Source: Ralstonia insidiosa (GTDB lineage: Bacteria; Pseudomonadota; Gammaproteobacteria; Burkholderiales; Burkholderiaceae). From it: a stretch of 64,000 nucleotides of DNA. The notes beneath the pieces were generated by a model that was not told where the DNA came from, searched no databases, and saw nothing but the letters and a program-made list of their open reading frames with translations. Location: the NCBI RefSeq assembly GCF_008801405.1, contig NZ_VZPV01000001.1:248001-312000 (forward strand), given 5' to 3'. The translations under genes and the position numbers were made by a program. Numbering within the stretch: the first letter of the stretch is position 1; each line of letters opens with the position of its first letter. Shown piece after piece: positions 11,310 to 20,895 of the stretch.

Positions 11310-12533
11310 TTAGCGATGGTCGTTGTCCTGACGCACCTCGCCGGCCCAGCGCAGCGACCGTGCAGTCAGGATGGGCGCGGCAATCTGCTGGATCGCCAGC
11401 GTGCACAGGATGATGGCGGCCAGCGGTGCGCCGGTCTGTGGATACAGCGCCGCCGTATCGTGCATCAACAACCATGACAATCCCGACATCGGCCCCAGCG
11501 CCAGGCCCAGCGCCACACTCTGGCGCATCGACAGCCCCGAGAACGAACCCAGCGCCGTCGTACCCGCCAGCTTGGCGACAAAGCGCGCCAGCACGAGTGC
11601 CACTGCCGCCACCCCGCCGATGGCCCAATCCGACGCGGTGAGCGGCAGCCCAAGCGACACGATCATCACCACAATCAGGATGCTGCCCGCGCTGCCGAAG
11701 TGCGACGGCCACACGCGCGGGTGCGCATCCTGGTGCTTGAACACCACGCCCGCCAGCAACAGCGTGAGCGGCACCGACAGCTTCAGCAGCTTGGCCATCG
11801 CCAGCGCAAACAGCACCAAGCCCACCAGCACCAGGAACGCGTAGTGATCGTCACCCGCCATGCGGTGATACAGCGCATGGCCCGCCTTGCCGACCACCCA
11901 AGCGAGTAGCACGGAGCCTGCCAGCAGATAGAGCGGGTGGATCAGCGCGGCAGCCCAGTGGCCGTATTCAGAGTGCAGCCAGCCGGCGGTGAGCGGCACC
12001 AGCACGCTGGCGTAGATGCTGTTGAGCGCCCCCAGCGAAAGCAACCGTTCTGTCACCTGGCCTTCGGCGCGCAGTTCGTTCTTCAGTTGTAGCAGCACGG
12101 TGGGCGAGGTCGCCACCGCAATCGCACCGGCCGCCACCGCCACCGGTGTTGCCACACCAAACAGTTGCAACACCCAGGTGACGAGGCCCCAGGTCAGCAG
12201 GCTCTCGAAACCACTGGTGAGCAGCAGCCAGCGGTTGGCGCGCAGCCACTCGAACGAGAGCCGATGCCCCAGCTCGAACAGCGCCAGCGCCAGCGCCATC
12301 TCGATCAGGATGTGGGTCTGGTCGAGCATGTCGGCGTCGATCAGCGGACGACCGAGTACCCCGGCCGCCAGCCCCGCCACCGCATAGCCGACAATGCGCG
12401 GCAGCCTGAGCGCCACGCGCGCAAACTCGCCGCACAGCGCTGCACCCACCAGCGCCAGCCCGATCCAGAACAGGCCGCCCGGAGCGGGCGGCCACGAAGG
12501 GAAGAGATCGTGAAGTCCTGTCATGGGCGACAT
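11310..12533 (-). CDS. Cation:proton antiporter, CPA2 (Kef-like), membrane domain only
   Basis: 407 residues with about 11-13 hydrophobic helices, including LPRIVGYAVAGLAAGVLGRP, MALALALFELGHRLS (the acidic helix typical of CPA2) and AIAVATSPTVLLQLKNELR. It lacks the C-terminal Rossmann/RCK_N nucleotide-binding domain of KefB/KefC, ending soon after the last helix. It is predicted to exchange K+ or Na+ for protons in the inner membrane. I took the ATG at 12533 (MSPMTGLHD); 12524 is an equally plausible start. It forms a two-gene operon with the downstream ybdK-like ligase. Confidence 0.85.
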   Translation of the reverse strand: MSPMTGLHDLFPSWPPAPGGLFWIGLALVGAALCGEFARVALRLPRIVGYAVAGLAAGVLGRPLIDADMLDQTHILIEMALALALFELGHRLSFEWLRANRWLLLTSGFESLLTWGLVTWVLQLFGVATPVAVAAGAIAVATSPTVLLQLKNELRAEGQVTERLLSLGALNSIYASVLVPLTAGWLHSEYGHWAAALIHPLYLLAGSVLLAWVVGKAGHALYHRMAGDDHYAFLVLVGLVLFALAMAKLLKLSVPLTLLLAGVVFKHQDAHPRVWPSHFGSAGSILIVVMIVSLGLPLTASDWAIGGVAAVALVLARFVAKLAGTTALGSFSGLSMRQSVALGLALGPMSGLSWLLMHDTAALYPQTGAPLAAIILCTLAIQQIAAPILTARSLRWAGEVRQDNDHR

Positions 12534-12672
12534 GGTACCCGAAGCACCCAAACGGGAAAGTCAGTCAAGCACTGACACGCGATGAGATCGCGTTACACGA
12601 TATTTGATATCAGATGAAAGATATTTGAAGAAGATCGCAGAATTAGCGTGTTTGCACCAGCCGGCGCCGGAC

Positions 12673-12697
12673 AAAGAAAAACCGCCCCGAAGGGCGG
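12673..12697 (-). terminator. Terminator of the amino acid binding protein gene
   Basis: Read on the minus strand: stem CCGCCC/GGGCGG (12692-12697 and 12682-12687) with a TTCG tetraloop, then TTTTTCTTT. This is a textbook intrinsic terminator 42 bp after the stop of 12739-13872. Confidence 0.88.
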
Positions 12698-12738
12698 CTT
12701 CTCATGCTGCGAACGGCGCAGAGCCGGTCGACGGGGGC

Positions 12739-13872
12739 TTATTTGCCGCCCACGCTTTCCAGCGGTGCCCACTTGCCACCGGTGACCTTGTAGACGGTGA
12801 TGCCGCCGTCCTTCAGGTCGCCCTTGTCGTCGTAGGCGTAGTGCTTGGCGGTCACGCCTTGTGCGTTGGTCGCCGCCAGGATCGGCAGGTACTTGGCCGG
12901 GTCCGACGAGCCGGCAGCCACCATGGCCTTCATCAGGGCCATCGCGCCGTCGTAAGCGTACGGCGAGTACGTCTGCACCGGCGTGCCGAAGCGCTTCTCA
13001 TAGCGCTGCTTGTAGCCCGCGCCGCCGGGCATCTGCTCCAGCGGCAGGCCAGCCAGCGATGCCACCATGCCTTCGGCCGCTTGCGGGCCGGCCAGCTTGA
13101 TGAATTCGTCGGTCTTGGACATTTCGCCCGACATCAGCGTGGACTTGATGCCCAGTTCGCGCATCTGCTTGAGCAGCGGCGCGGATTGGCCTTCGGCGCC
13201 GCCGTAGAACACGGCATCCGGGTTCTTGCTCTTGATCTGCGTCAGGATGGCCTTGAAGTCGCTGGCCTTGTCGTTGGTGTACTCACGACGCACGATGGTG
13301 GCGCCGGAAGCCTTGGCAGCCTTCTCGAACTCGTCAGCCAGACCTTGGCCGTAGGCGGTGCGGTCGTCAATGATGGCGATGTTCTTGTAGCCCAGCTTCT
13401 TGACCGCGAAGGTGCCGACCACCGAACCCTGCTGGGTGTCGGAGGTCATCATGCGGAAGGTCGTCTTGTAGCCTTGCTTGGTGTATTCCGGAGCCGTCGC
13501 CATGGCGATCTGCGCGATGCCGGCCTGGTTGTACACGCGCGATGCCGGAATGCTGGTGCCCGAGTTGAAGTGGCCGAGCATGCCCTTGATGCCGCTATCC
13601 ACCAGCTTCTGTGCGACGGCAGTGCCCGTCTTCGGGTCAGCCTGGTCGTCTTCGGCCATGAGTTGGAACTTGACTTCCTTACCGGCGATCTTCGGGTGCG
13701 TGGCATTGAACTCTTCAACAGCCAGGGTCGCACCGTTCTTCATGTCCGTGCCGTATTGCGCTTGCGGACCCGACATCGGGGCAGCAAAGCCCAGTTTGAT
13801 GACTTCCTGCGCCGATGCTGCGCTACCCAGCGCACACAGTGCCGCCGCCACCCACAGTTGTTTCAGTTTCAT
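12739..13872 (-). CDS. Branched-chain amino acid ABC transporter, periplasmic binding protein
   Basis: Type 1 periplasmic binding protein of the LivJ/LivK kind. 377 residues from MKLKQLWVAAALCALGSAASA, a classical signal peptide cleaved after about residue 22. An in-frame upstream start at 13908 would place 12 extra residues before the signal peptide and was not used. IKLGFAAPMSGPQAQYGTDM is the typical first strand and ligand loop, and PAYGQGLADEFE-like helices follow (AYGQGLADEFEKA). No permease or ATPase genes are adjacent, so it must dock to a transporter encoded elsewhere. It lies downstream of putA on the same strand with a 130-bp gap. Confidence 0.92.
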   Translation of the reverse strand: MKLKQLWVAAALCALGSAASAQEVIKLGFAAPMSGPQAQYGTDMKNGATLAVEEFNATHPKIAGKEVKFQLMAEDDQADPKTGTAVAQKLVDSGIKGMLGHFNSGTSIPASRVYNQAGIAQIAMATAPEYTKQGYKTTFRMMTSDTQQGSVVGTFAVKKLGYKNIAIIDDRTAYGQGLADEFEKAAKASGATIVRREYTNDKASDFKAILTQIKSKNPDAVFYGGAEGQSAPLLKQMRELGIKSTLMSGEMSKTDEFIKLAGPQAAEGMVASLAGLPLEQMPGGAGYKQRYEKRFGTPVQTYSPYAYDGAMALMKAMVAAGSSDPAKYLPILAATNAQGVTAKHYAYDDKGDLKDGGITVYKVTGGKWAPLESVGGK

Positions 13873-14002
13873 TTGTGCGTCTCCTAGTTCAAACGCAATT
13901 TGGATCAATAGCGCGACGGGATCACCATCGCCCTCCTCCCGCTTCGCATTCCACCCGCACCCGTCGTGTGGGTGAAACCGCGAATCCTGCTCGTGCTCCC
14001 CG

Positions 14003-17000
14003 TCAGCCGATGGTCATCAGGCTGGCGTTGCCACCCGCCGCGGCCGTATTGACCGATAGCGAACGCTCGATCAGCAGGCGCTCCAGCGCCAGCCCTTCCC
14101 CGCCGTGCGGCAGGCCTTGCACCCCCACGATCGGGCCGGCGCGTCGTGCCAGCCCTTCGCAGATGGCGCGTAGATGGTCCGAATCGCCGTGGTGCAGCAC
14201 CGCGTCGAACGCGGCCCCATCCAGGGCCGGCACCACACGGACGCGCGATTGTACTGCCGGCGGCAACTCCCGCAACACAGCTTCTACAGCAGGGTTTTCC
14301 AGCACCACAGCCATGCTGCCGACCGCCAGCACGGCGGCCAGTTGGCGCAGCCAGTCGGCCGGATCCACTGCCACGCACAGCACGGCTTCGCGCGGCAACA
14401 GCGTGTAGGTATTGCGCTCACCCGTCGGGCCCGGCAGCGTTGCCGTGGCACCGGTGGCCGAGGCAGCCGCCAGGCGTTCGCACAGCGCCGTCAGGTTGGC
14501 CAACTGCGCCACGGGCGACTGCTTGCGTGCCCAGTCAACCAGCGCATCGAACGGCGCGAGCAGTGCGCGGCGCGCTTCGGTGTCCACTTCGGTGCCAGCA
14601 CCCGCGGTGAGCGACAGCGCAGTGCGCATGCCGTCCTGCGGGCAGGTCGACAGCAAACGCAGCAGATACAGCGGGCCGCCCGCCTTCGGGCCGGTGCCCG
14701 ACAGGCCCTCGCCGCCGAACGGCTGCACGCCCACCACAGCGCCCACAATATTGCGGTTCACATACAGGTTGCCGACGTGCGCGCGGTCCACCACGTGCGC
14801 GATGGTCTCGTCGATACGCGTGTGGATGCCCAGCGTCAGGCCGTAGCCGGTACCGTTGATCTGCTCGATCAGCTTGGTCAGGCCGGCGTTGTCTGCTGAG
14901 CGCTTCCAGCGCACCACGTGCAGCACCGGGCCGAAGATTTCGCGCGTCAGGTCCGTCAGGCTGTCGAGTTCAATTACCGTTGGCGGCACGAAGGTGCCGT
15001 GCGCGCAGGCTTCCGGCACCGGCGTCTGATGCACGCGACGGCCCTTGGCGCGCATCGCTTCGATATGGCCGACGATGTTGTTGCGCGCTTCGGCGTCAAT
15101 CACCGGGCCCACGTCGGTCGACAGGCGATCCGAGTTGCCCATCGCCAACTCGGCCATGCCGCCCTTGAGCATCGTGAGCACGCGGTCGGCCACGTCGTCC
15201 TGCACGCACAGCACACGCAGTGCCGAGCAACGCTGGCCTGCGGAATCAAACGCGGAAGACAGCACGTCCGCCACCACCTGCTCGGCCAGCGCGGACGAAT
15301 CCACGATCATCGCGTTCTGGCCGCCGGTTTCGGCAATCAGGGGAATCGGTGCGCCGTTGGCATCCAGGCGACCGGCCAGCGTGCGCTGCAGAATGCGCGC
15401 GACTTCAGTCGAGCCGGTGAACATCACGCCCTTGGTGCGCCCATCCTTCACCAGCGCCGCACCCACGGTCTCGCCACGGCCCGGCAGCAATTGCACGGCA
15501 CCGGCCGGCACACCAGCTTCGCGCAGGATGCGCACGGCCTGGGCGGCGATCAGTGGGGTCTGTTCAGCGGGCTTGGCCAGCACAGGGTTGCCGGCGGCCA
15601 GCGCCGCGCTCACCTGGCCGGTGAAGATCGCCAGCGGGAAGTTCCACGGGCTGATGCAGACCACCGGGCCCAGCGGGCGGTGCGTGTCGTTCGAGAACCC
15701 GCCGCGCACTTGCGCTGCGTAATAGCGCAGGAAGTCCACGGCTTCACGCACTTCAGCGATGGCGTTGGACAGCGTCTTGCCCGCTTCGCGAATGATCAGC
15801 CCCATCAGGTGCTGCATCTCGCCTTCCATCAGATCGGCGGCGCGATCGAGCAGCGCGGCGCGCGCTTCGGGCGGCGTGGCTTGCCAGATCGGCGCGGCAG
15901 CAGCGGCAGCAGCGAGTGCGGCATCAACGTCGGCCTCGGTGGCTTCGGTCACATGGCCAACGATGTCGCGCAGGTCCGACGGATTGCGTACCGGCTGCGG
16001 CGTGCCACCAGCGTACGGTGCATCACCGATGGTCGGTGCGGCGGTCCAGACCGTGCTGGTGCCAGCAAGAAGGGCGGACGACAACGACGCCAGGCGCTGC
16101 TCGTTCGCCAGGTCAATGCCCGACGAGTTTGCGCGAACGTCACCGTAGAGGTGGCGCGGCAGCGGAATTTTCGGATGCGGCATGCCGAGCGTCCCTTCAT
16201 CGGCGTGCATCCGTTCCACCACCGCCACCGGATCGGCGACGAGGTCGTCCAGAGAAATCGACTCGTCCGCAATGCGGTTCACGAACGAGGTATTGGCGCC
16301 GTTTTCCAGCAGACGGCGCACCAGGTAAGCCAGCAGCGTTTCATGCGTACCGACCGGCGCGTAGATGCGGCACGGGCGGTTGAGCTTGCCGGGCTTGTTG
16401 CCGACCACCTGCTCGTACAGCGGTTCACCCATGCCATGCAGGCACTGGAACTCGTACTGGCCGGGGTAGTAGTTCTGGCCGGCCATCTGGTAGATCGCGG
16501 CCAGCGTGTGGGCATTGTGCGTGGCGAACTGCGGGAAGATCGCCTCCGGCGCGGCCAGCAGCTTGCGCGCGCAGGCCAGGTACGACACATCGGTGTAGAC
16601 CTTGCGCGTGTAGACCGGATAGCCCTCCAGGCCCTCGACCTGAGCGCGCTTGACCTCGCTGTCCCAATAGGCGCCCTTGACCAGGCGGATCATCAGGCGG
16701 TGCTTGCTGCGACGGGCCAGATCAATGATGAAGTCGAGCACGAACGGGCAGCGCTTCTGGTAACCCTGCACCACGAAGCCGATGCCGTTCCAGCCGGCCA
16801 GCTCGGGCGCAAAGCACAGGCGCTCCAGCAGATCGAGCGACAGCTCCAGGCGGTCGGCCTCTTCCGCATCGATGTTGATGCCGATGTCGTATTCACGCGC
16901 CAGCACGGCCAGCGCCTTCACGCGCGGGTACAGCTCGTTGATGGTGCGATCGTATTGCGCGCGGCTGTAGCGCGGGTGCAGCGCCGACAGCTTGATCGAG

Positions 17001-18001
17001 ATGCCCGGCCCTTCGTAGATGCCGCGTCCGCCCGAAGCCTGCCCGATCGCGCGGATGGCCTGTTCGTACGACGCGAGATAGCGCTGCGCGTCTTCCTCCG
17101 TCATGGCGGCTTCACCGAGCATGTCGTAGGAGTAGCGGAAGCCTTCGGCTTCAAACTTGCGCGCGTTGGCCAGCGCTTCGGAAATGGTCTCGCCGGTGAC
17201 GAACTGCTCGCCCATCAGGCGCATCGCCATGTCCACGCCCTTGCGGATCAGCGGCTCGCCGCTCTTGCCGATGATGCGCGTGAGCGCCTTCGACAGCCCG
17301 GCTTCGTTGTGCGTGGCGACCAGCTTGCCCGTGAGCAGCAGGCCCCAGGTGGCGGCGTTGACGAACAACGACGGGCTCTGGCCGACGTGCGAGTGCCAGT
17401 TGCCGTTGCTGATCTTGTCGCGGATGAGTGCGTCGCGCGTGGCCTTGTCGGGGATGCGCAGCAGCGCTTCGGCCAGGCACATCAGCGCCACGCCTTCCTG
17501 GCTCGACAGGGAGAACTCCTGAATCAGGCCCTGCACCAGACCTTCGCGGCCGGTGCCAACCTTTTGCGTACGCAGCTTGCCGGCGAGATCACGTGCCAGT
17601 TGCTTGGCTTCCGAGGCGAGCGCGACCGGCAGGCGGGCCTGCTCCAGCAGCATCGGAATGGCTTCGGTTTCCGGCCGGCGATATGCGGCGGTGATAGCCG
17701 CGCGCAGCACCGATTGCGGTTGCACGCTTTGTGCGAATTCGAGGAACGGTTGCACCGCAGGGTCATCACCCTCGTGCACATCCGAGACGGCGGCGGCGGC
17801 GGACGGGAGGCCATCCGCCGCCGTGCCGTTTGCGTCTGCTTTTACGTCATTTGGCAGCTGCCCCCGCTCCACTTGATCCAGATACGTGAAGATCGCCTGC
17901 TTGATCAGCCAGTGCGGCGTGCGGTCAATGGACTGCGCAACGCGCTTGAGGCGTTCACGCGAAGCATCGTCCAGCTTGACCCCGAGGGTGGTTGTAGCCA
18001 T
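14003..18001 (-). CDS. putA: Trifunctional proline utilization protein PutA
   Basis: Oxidises proline to glutamate: FAD proline dehydrogenase followed by P5C dehydrogenase, with an N-terminal DNA-binding domain for autorepression. 1332 residues from ATG 18001 (MATTTLGVKLDDAS); upstream in-frame starts would run through the operator region. Residues 2-47 form the ribbon-helix-helix domain (TTLGVKLDDASRERLKRVA). The proline dehydrogenase barrel (about 170-560) includes SIKLSALHPRY and IRLVKGAYWDSEVKRAQ. The aldehyde dehydrogenase part (about 650-1130) has its catalytic Cys925 in AGQRCSALRV and a PFGGEGLSGTGPKAGGP loop. The C-terminal 200 residues are the conserved extension of long PutAs. GTTGCA motifs upstream suggest autoregulation. 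Confidence 0.97.
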   Translation of the reverse strand: MATTTLGVKLDDASRERLKRVAQSIDRTPHWLIKQAIFTYLDQVERGQLPNDVKADANGTAADGLPSAAAAVSDVHEGDDPAVQPFLEFAQSVQPQSVLRAAITAAYRRPETEAIPMLLEQARLPVALASEAKQLARDLAGKLRTQKVGTGREGLVQGLIQEFSLSSQEGVALMCLAEALLRIPDKATRDALIRDKISNGNWHSHVGQSPSLFVNAATWGLLLTGKLVATHNEAGLSKALTRIIGKSGEPLIRKGVDMAMRLMGEQFVTGETISEALANARKFEAEGFRYSYDMLGEAAMTEEDAQRYLASYEQAIRAIGQASGGRGIYEGPGISIKLSALHPRYSRAQYDRTINELYPRVKALAVLAREYDIGINIDAEEADRLELSLDLLERLCFAPELAGWNGIGFVVQGYQKRCPFVLDFIIDLARRSKHRLMIRLVKGAYWDSEVKRAQVEGLEGYPVYTRKVYTDVSYLACARKLLAAPEAIFPQFATHNAHTLAAIYQMAGQNYYPGQYEFQCLHGMGEPLYEQVVGNKPGKLNRPCRIYAPVGTHETLLAYLVRRLLENGANTSFVNRIADESISLDDLVADPVAVVERMHADEGTLGMPHPKIPLPRHLYGDVRANSSGIDLANEQRLASLSSALLAGTSTVWTAAPTIGDAPYAGGTPQPVRNPSDLRDIVGHVTEATEADVDAALAAAAAAAPIWQATPPEARAALLDRAADLMEGEMQHLMGLIIREAGKTLSNAIAEVREAVDFLRYYAAQVRGGFSNDTHRPLGPVVCISPWNFPLAIFTGQVSAALAAGNPVLAKPAEQTPLIAAQAVRILREAGVPAGAVQLLPGRGETVGAALVKDGRTKGVMFTGSTEVARILQRTLAGRLDANGAPIPLIAETGGQNAMIVDSSALAEQVVADVLSSAFDSAGQRCSALRVLCVQDDVADRVLTMLKGGMAELAMGNSDRLSTDVGPVIDAEARNNIVGHIEAMRAKGRRVHQTPVPEACAHGTFVPPTVIELDSLTDLTREIFGPVLHVVRWKRSADNAGLTKLIEQINGTGYGLTLGIHTRIDETIAHVVDRAHVGNLYVNRNIVGAVVGVQPFGGEGLSGTGPKAGGPLYLLRLLSTCPQDGMRTALSLTAGAGTEVDTEARRALLAPFDALVDWARKQSPVAQLANLTALCERLAAASATGATATLPGPTGERNTYTLLPREAVLCVAVDPADWLRQLAAVLAVGSMAVVLENPAVEAVLRELPPAVQSRVRVVPALDGAAFDAVLHHGDSDHLRAICEGLARRAGPIVGVQGLPHGGEGLALERLLIERSLSVNTAAAGGNASLMTIG

Positions 18002-18083
18002 GTGGGTTCCTATCCGTAGCTGCCATTGCCAAAGCTTGTGGCCGGCAAATCGAAGCGGATCATACGCCCGGTGGATTTGAAGG

Positions 18084-18132
18084 TGCAACCTAGTAAAACC
18101 CCTTGCATCGAAGGGGGTAGATTTGGTGCAAC
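18084..18132 (-). promoter_or_regulatory. Candidate PutA operator sites
   Basis: Two copies of GGTGCAACC (GTTGCA on the minus strand) at 18082-18090 and 18125-18133, 43 bp apart, 83 and 126 bp upstream of the putA start. A related CTTGCA lies between them at 18102. GTTGCA is the core recognised by the E. coli PutA ribbon-helix-helix domain, and this PutA keeps that domain. The match to the putA promoter region is the evidence; binding is inferred. Confidence 0.6.
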
Positions 18133-18193
18133 CGCACGTGACGCGTGCTTGGTTTTGGGGCGGGTGCCAGCCCCCCGGGGTGCGTTGCGGCGC

Positions 18194-20512
18194 TCAGATC
18201 CGCAACGGATCAATCTCCAACTGCCACCGCACCCCTTTCACTGTCTTCGTAATCTCCCCAAACCGCTCGGTCCAGGCAGACAGCAGCTTCTGCAGCGCAG
18301 CGCGAGAAGCCGATTCCACCAGCAGTTGCGCCCGCTCGCGGTTGGCTAGCCGCACCATGGTCATCGGCACCGGATCATGCAGAAACACCGGTGCCCCCAA
18401 CTCTGCGACGAGGGTTTCGCCCAGCGCCCGGGCGGCGGCGAGGAATTCCAGCGCACGCGCCACTTCCTTGTGCTCGGTGGTCAGCAGCGCTTGGTACGCA
18501 AACGGCGGCAACCCGGCCTGCTTGCGCTCCCGCAGCAACTGGCGCGCGAACCCGCCGTAGTCATGGCGCACGAGTGCCTGCAACGCGGGAGCATCCGGAT
18601 AGCGCGTCTGGATCAGCACCTCGCCCGCCAACCCGGCACGTCCGGCGCGCCCCGCCACCTGCATCAGCGAGGCAAACAGGTGCTCCCCGGCGCGGAAATC
18701 ATGCGAGAACAGCGAAGGGTCCGGTGCCACGACACCCACCAGCGTCACGCGCTGGAAGTCGTGCCCCTTGGCGACCATCTGCGTGCCGATCAGGATGTCG
18801 ACGCTGCCTTCGTGCACGGTGTCGAACAGCGCTTCGGCACTGCCCTTGCGGCGGGTGGAATCGGCGTCGATGCGGGCGACACGTGCCTGTGGAAACAGCT
18901 CGCCGAGCGTCTCTTCGATGCGCTGGGTACCGCGCCCGAGCGGGGCGATATCGACGTTGCCGCAGTCGGGGCAGTGATGCGGAATGCGCGATTCGTAACC
19001 GCAGTGGTGGCAGCGCAGGCGCCGTTCCGGCTTGTGCAGCACCAGGTACGCGGAGCACCGCGGGCACCCCGACAGCCAGCCACACGCATCGCAGGACAGC
19101 ACCGGCGCATAGCCCCGGCGGTTGAGGAACAGTAGGCTCTGTTCGCCACGCGCGAGGCGATCGGCCATCGCATCGACCAGCGGCTTGGACAGCCCATCGC
19201 GAATCTCGCGCCCGGCGCGGCGTTCCAGATTCAGGTCGATGAGCGACACGCGCGGCAGCACCGCCTCGGCCTGCGCGCGCTGCGACAGCGTCAAGCGCGT
19301 GGTGGCGCTCTGCTCGGCGCGCCACCAGGTTTCCAGCGACGGCGTGGCCGACCCCAGCACGACGGGGATGTTGCGCTGCTTGGCCCGCCACAACGCCAGA
19401 TCGCGCGCGGAGTAGCGCAGGCCTTCCTGCTGCTTGTAGGACGTGTCGTGCTCTTCGTCGACGAGGATGAGCGCCAGGTTGGGCAGCGACGCCAGCATCG
19501 CCAGCCGGGTGCCGAGCACGATGCGCGCCTCGCCGCGATGCGCGGCCAGCCAGTTCAGGGCCCGGGGTTGTTCGGCTAGGCCGCTGTGCAGCGCCGCCAT
19601 GGGCACGCCCGGAAAACGCGCCGCGATGCGCGCTTCCAACTGCGGCGTCAGGTTGATCTCGGGCACCAGCATCAGCACCTGCGCGTTGGCGTCGCGCGCC
19701 AGGGCATCGGCGATGGCGTGCAGGTAGACCTCGGTCTTGCCGCTGCCGGTCACGCCGTAGAGCAGGAAGGGGCTGAACGCACCGCTCGCCCCACCCTGCG
19801 CGATGGCCGCGACGGCGGTGGCCTGCTCGGCGTTCAGGGCGGGCGCGACGGACGGCTCGGGCAATTCCAGCGGCTGCGGTAGCAGCGCCTTCGGCCGCAG
19901 TTCGGCGCGTAGCCAGCCGACGGCGGCCCAGTCGCGCAGCTTGGCCACGGCCTGCCCGTGCAATGCGACGGCGGCACTGGTGGAAAGCTCGCCGTCGCCA
20001 GTCAGCGCTTCAGCCAGCCGCATGGCGCCGGTCGCGCGCTTGGGCACGCTGTCGAGCAACGCGGCGCCGACGGTCGATGCAGGCTCCTGCATCACATAGA
20101 CGGTTTCAGTGGCTTGGCGCGCGAGGTTGTCCCAGCTACCGGGTGTGCGCCACAGCGGCGGCAGCGCTGGCAACGTCACTTCGCCCAGCGCGCGGTGGTA
20201 GTAGCCGGCGGCAAATTCGGCCAGCGCACGCCATTCGGCATTGAGCGGCGGCACCCAGTCGAGCACGCGCTCCACGTCACGCAGCTTGTCTTGCGGCACC
20301 TCGGTGGTGGCGGCGGTTTCCACCACCAATGCCACCACGCGGCGGTTGCCGAACGGCACGACCACCAGTTGCCCCGGCAACACCGGCTGCGCACACCGGT
20401 AATCGAACACGGCATCGAGCGGCGTGTCGATCACCACCCGTGCGATGGCGGCTGCGGCCTCGGTATCCGCCACGGCATCGGGAAACACGGTGTCGGCTTG
20501 TGCGGTGGTCAT
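18194..20512 (-). CDS. priA: Primosomal replication protein N', superfamily II helicase
   Basis: Restarts stalled replication forks and loads DnaB. 772 residues from ATG 20512 (MTTAQADTVF); earlier in-frame starts add 29 low-complexity residues and were not used. After the N-terminal 3'-DNA-end-binding domain (VFDYRCAQPVLPGQLVVVPFGNR) comes Walker A GVTGSGKTEVYL, the DEEH box in ILVDEEHDTSYKQQ, and eight zinc-binding cysteines in CDACGWLSGCPRC and CHHCG...CPDCGN. The helicase C-terminal motifs include GTQMVAKGHDF and QVAGRAGR. It is transcribed toward putA, with the putA operator region between them. Confidence 0.96.
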   Translation of the reverse strand: MTTAQADTVFPDAVADTEAAAAIARVVIDTPLDAVFDYRCAQPVLPGQLVVVPFGNRRVVALVVETAATTEVPQDKLRDVERVLDWVPPLNAEWRALAEFAAGYYHRALGEVTLPALPPLWRTPGSWDNLARQATETVYVMQEPASTVGAALLDSVPKRATGAMRLAEALTGDGELSTSAAVALHGQAVAKLRDWAAVGWLRAELRPKALLPQPLELPEPSVAPALNAEQATAVAAIAQGGASGAFSPFLLYGVTGSGKTEVYLHAIADALARDANAQVLMLVPEINLTPQLEARIAARFPGVPMAALHSGLAEQPRALNWLAAHRGEARIVLGTRLAMLASLPNLALILVDEEHDTSYKQQEGLRYSARDLALWRAKQRNIPVVLGSATPSLETWWRAEQSATTRLTLSQRAQAEAVLPRVSLIDLNLERRAGREIRDGLSKPLVDAMADRLARGEQSLLFLNRRGYAPVLSCDACGWLSGCPRCSAYLVLHKPERRLRCHHCGYESRIPHHCPDCGNVDIAPLGRGTQRIEETLGELFPQARVARIDADSTRRKGSAEALFDTVHEGSVDILIGTQMVAKGHDFQRVTLVGVVAPDPSLFSHDFRAGEHLFASLMQVAGRAGRAGLAGEVLIQTRYPDAPALQALVRHDYGGFARQLLRERKQAGLPPFAYQALLTTEHKEVARALEFLAAARALGETLVAELGAPVFLHDPVPMTMVRLANRERAQLLVESASRAALQKLLSAWTERFGEITKTVKGVRWQLEIDPLRI

Positions 20513-20693
20513 CCGAGAGGCAAACGGTTGAATTGCAAAGGAATTGTTGCGGTGCAGCGACGCATCACGCACCTGGCGAAAGCGCGGCGCCCGTCTCACC
20601 TTGCCAGCACAGTGATTGCCCTGCCTGACTCAATCTTCAAGTATCACTTGAGGTTTACGCAGTGGCACCCTGATCGGTGGCCGATTTTTAGGT

Positions 20694-20716
20694 CTATCCA
20701 CACAGGCTGTGGATAA
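20694..20716. promoter_or_regulatory. Inverted pair of DnaA boxes
   Basis: TATCCACA (20695-20702) and TGTGGATA (20708-20715) form a perfect inverted repeat with a 5-bp spacer. The right half extends to TGTGGATAA, a perfect minus-strand TTATCCACA box; the left half reads CTATCCACA, one mismatch. It may be a DnaA-regulated promoter element of priA or a DnaA-binding locus. Confidence 0.6.
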
Positions 20717-20886
20717 CTTTGTTGAAAAGTCGCCCGCAGCGCCCGGGAAAGCCGATGAATCCGCCGTTTTTCTGGCTTGCACGATTTCGGCGCGCGCGCC
20801 ATTCCCTCAAAAAAATCAAACACTTATGCGATGAGCGCACAAACCCGACTGTGTTGCGCCGCGAAAAAAGCCAGCCGCGACAGCTT

Positions 20887-20895
20887 TGTGCATAA
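20887..20895 (-). promoter_or_regulatory. DnaA box TTATGCACA
   Basis: TGTGCATAA on the plus strand is TTATGCACA on the minus strand, matching the TTATNCACA consensus. It lies 171 bp from the inverted pair in the same intergenic region. Confidence 0.45.

Noticed and set aside
14918..18019. Long plus-strand open frame opposite putA
   Set aside because: Same third-position effect; composition is biased and PutA is unambiguous on the minus strand.
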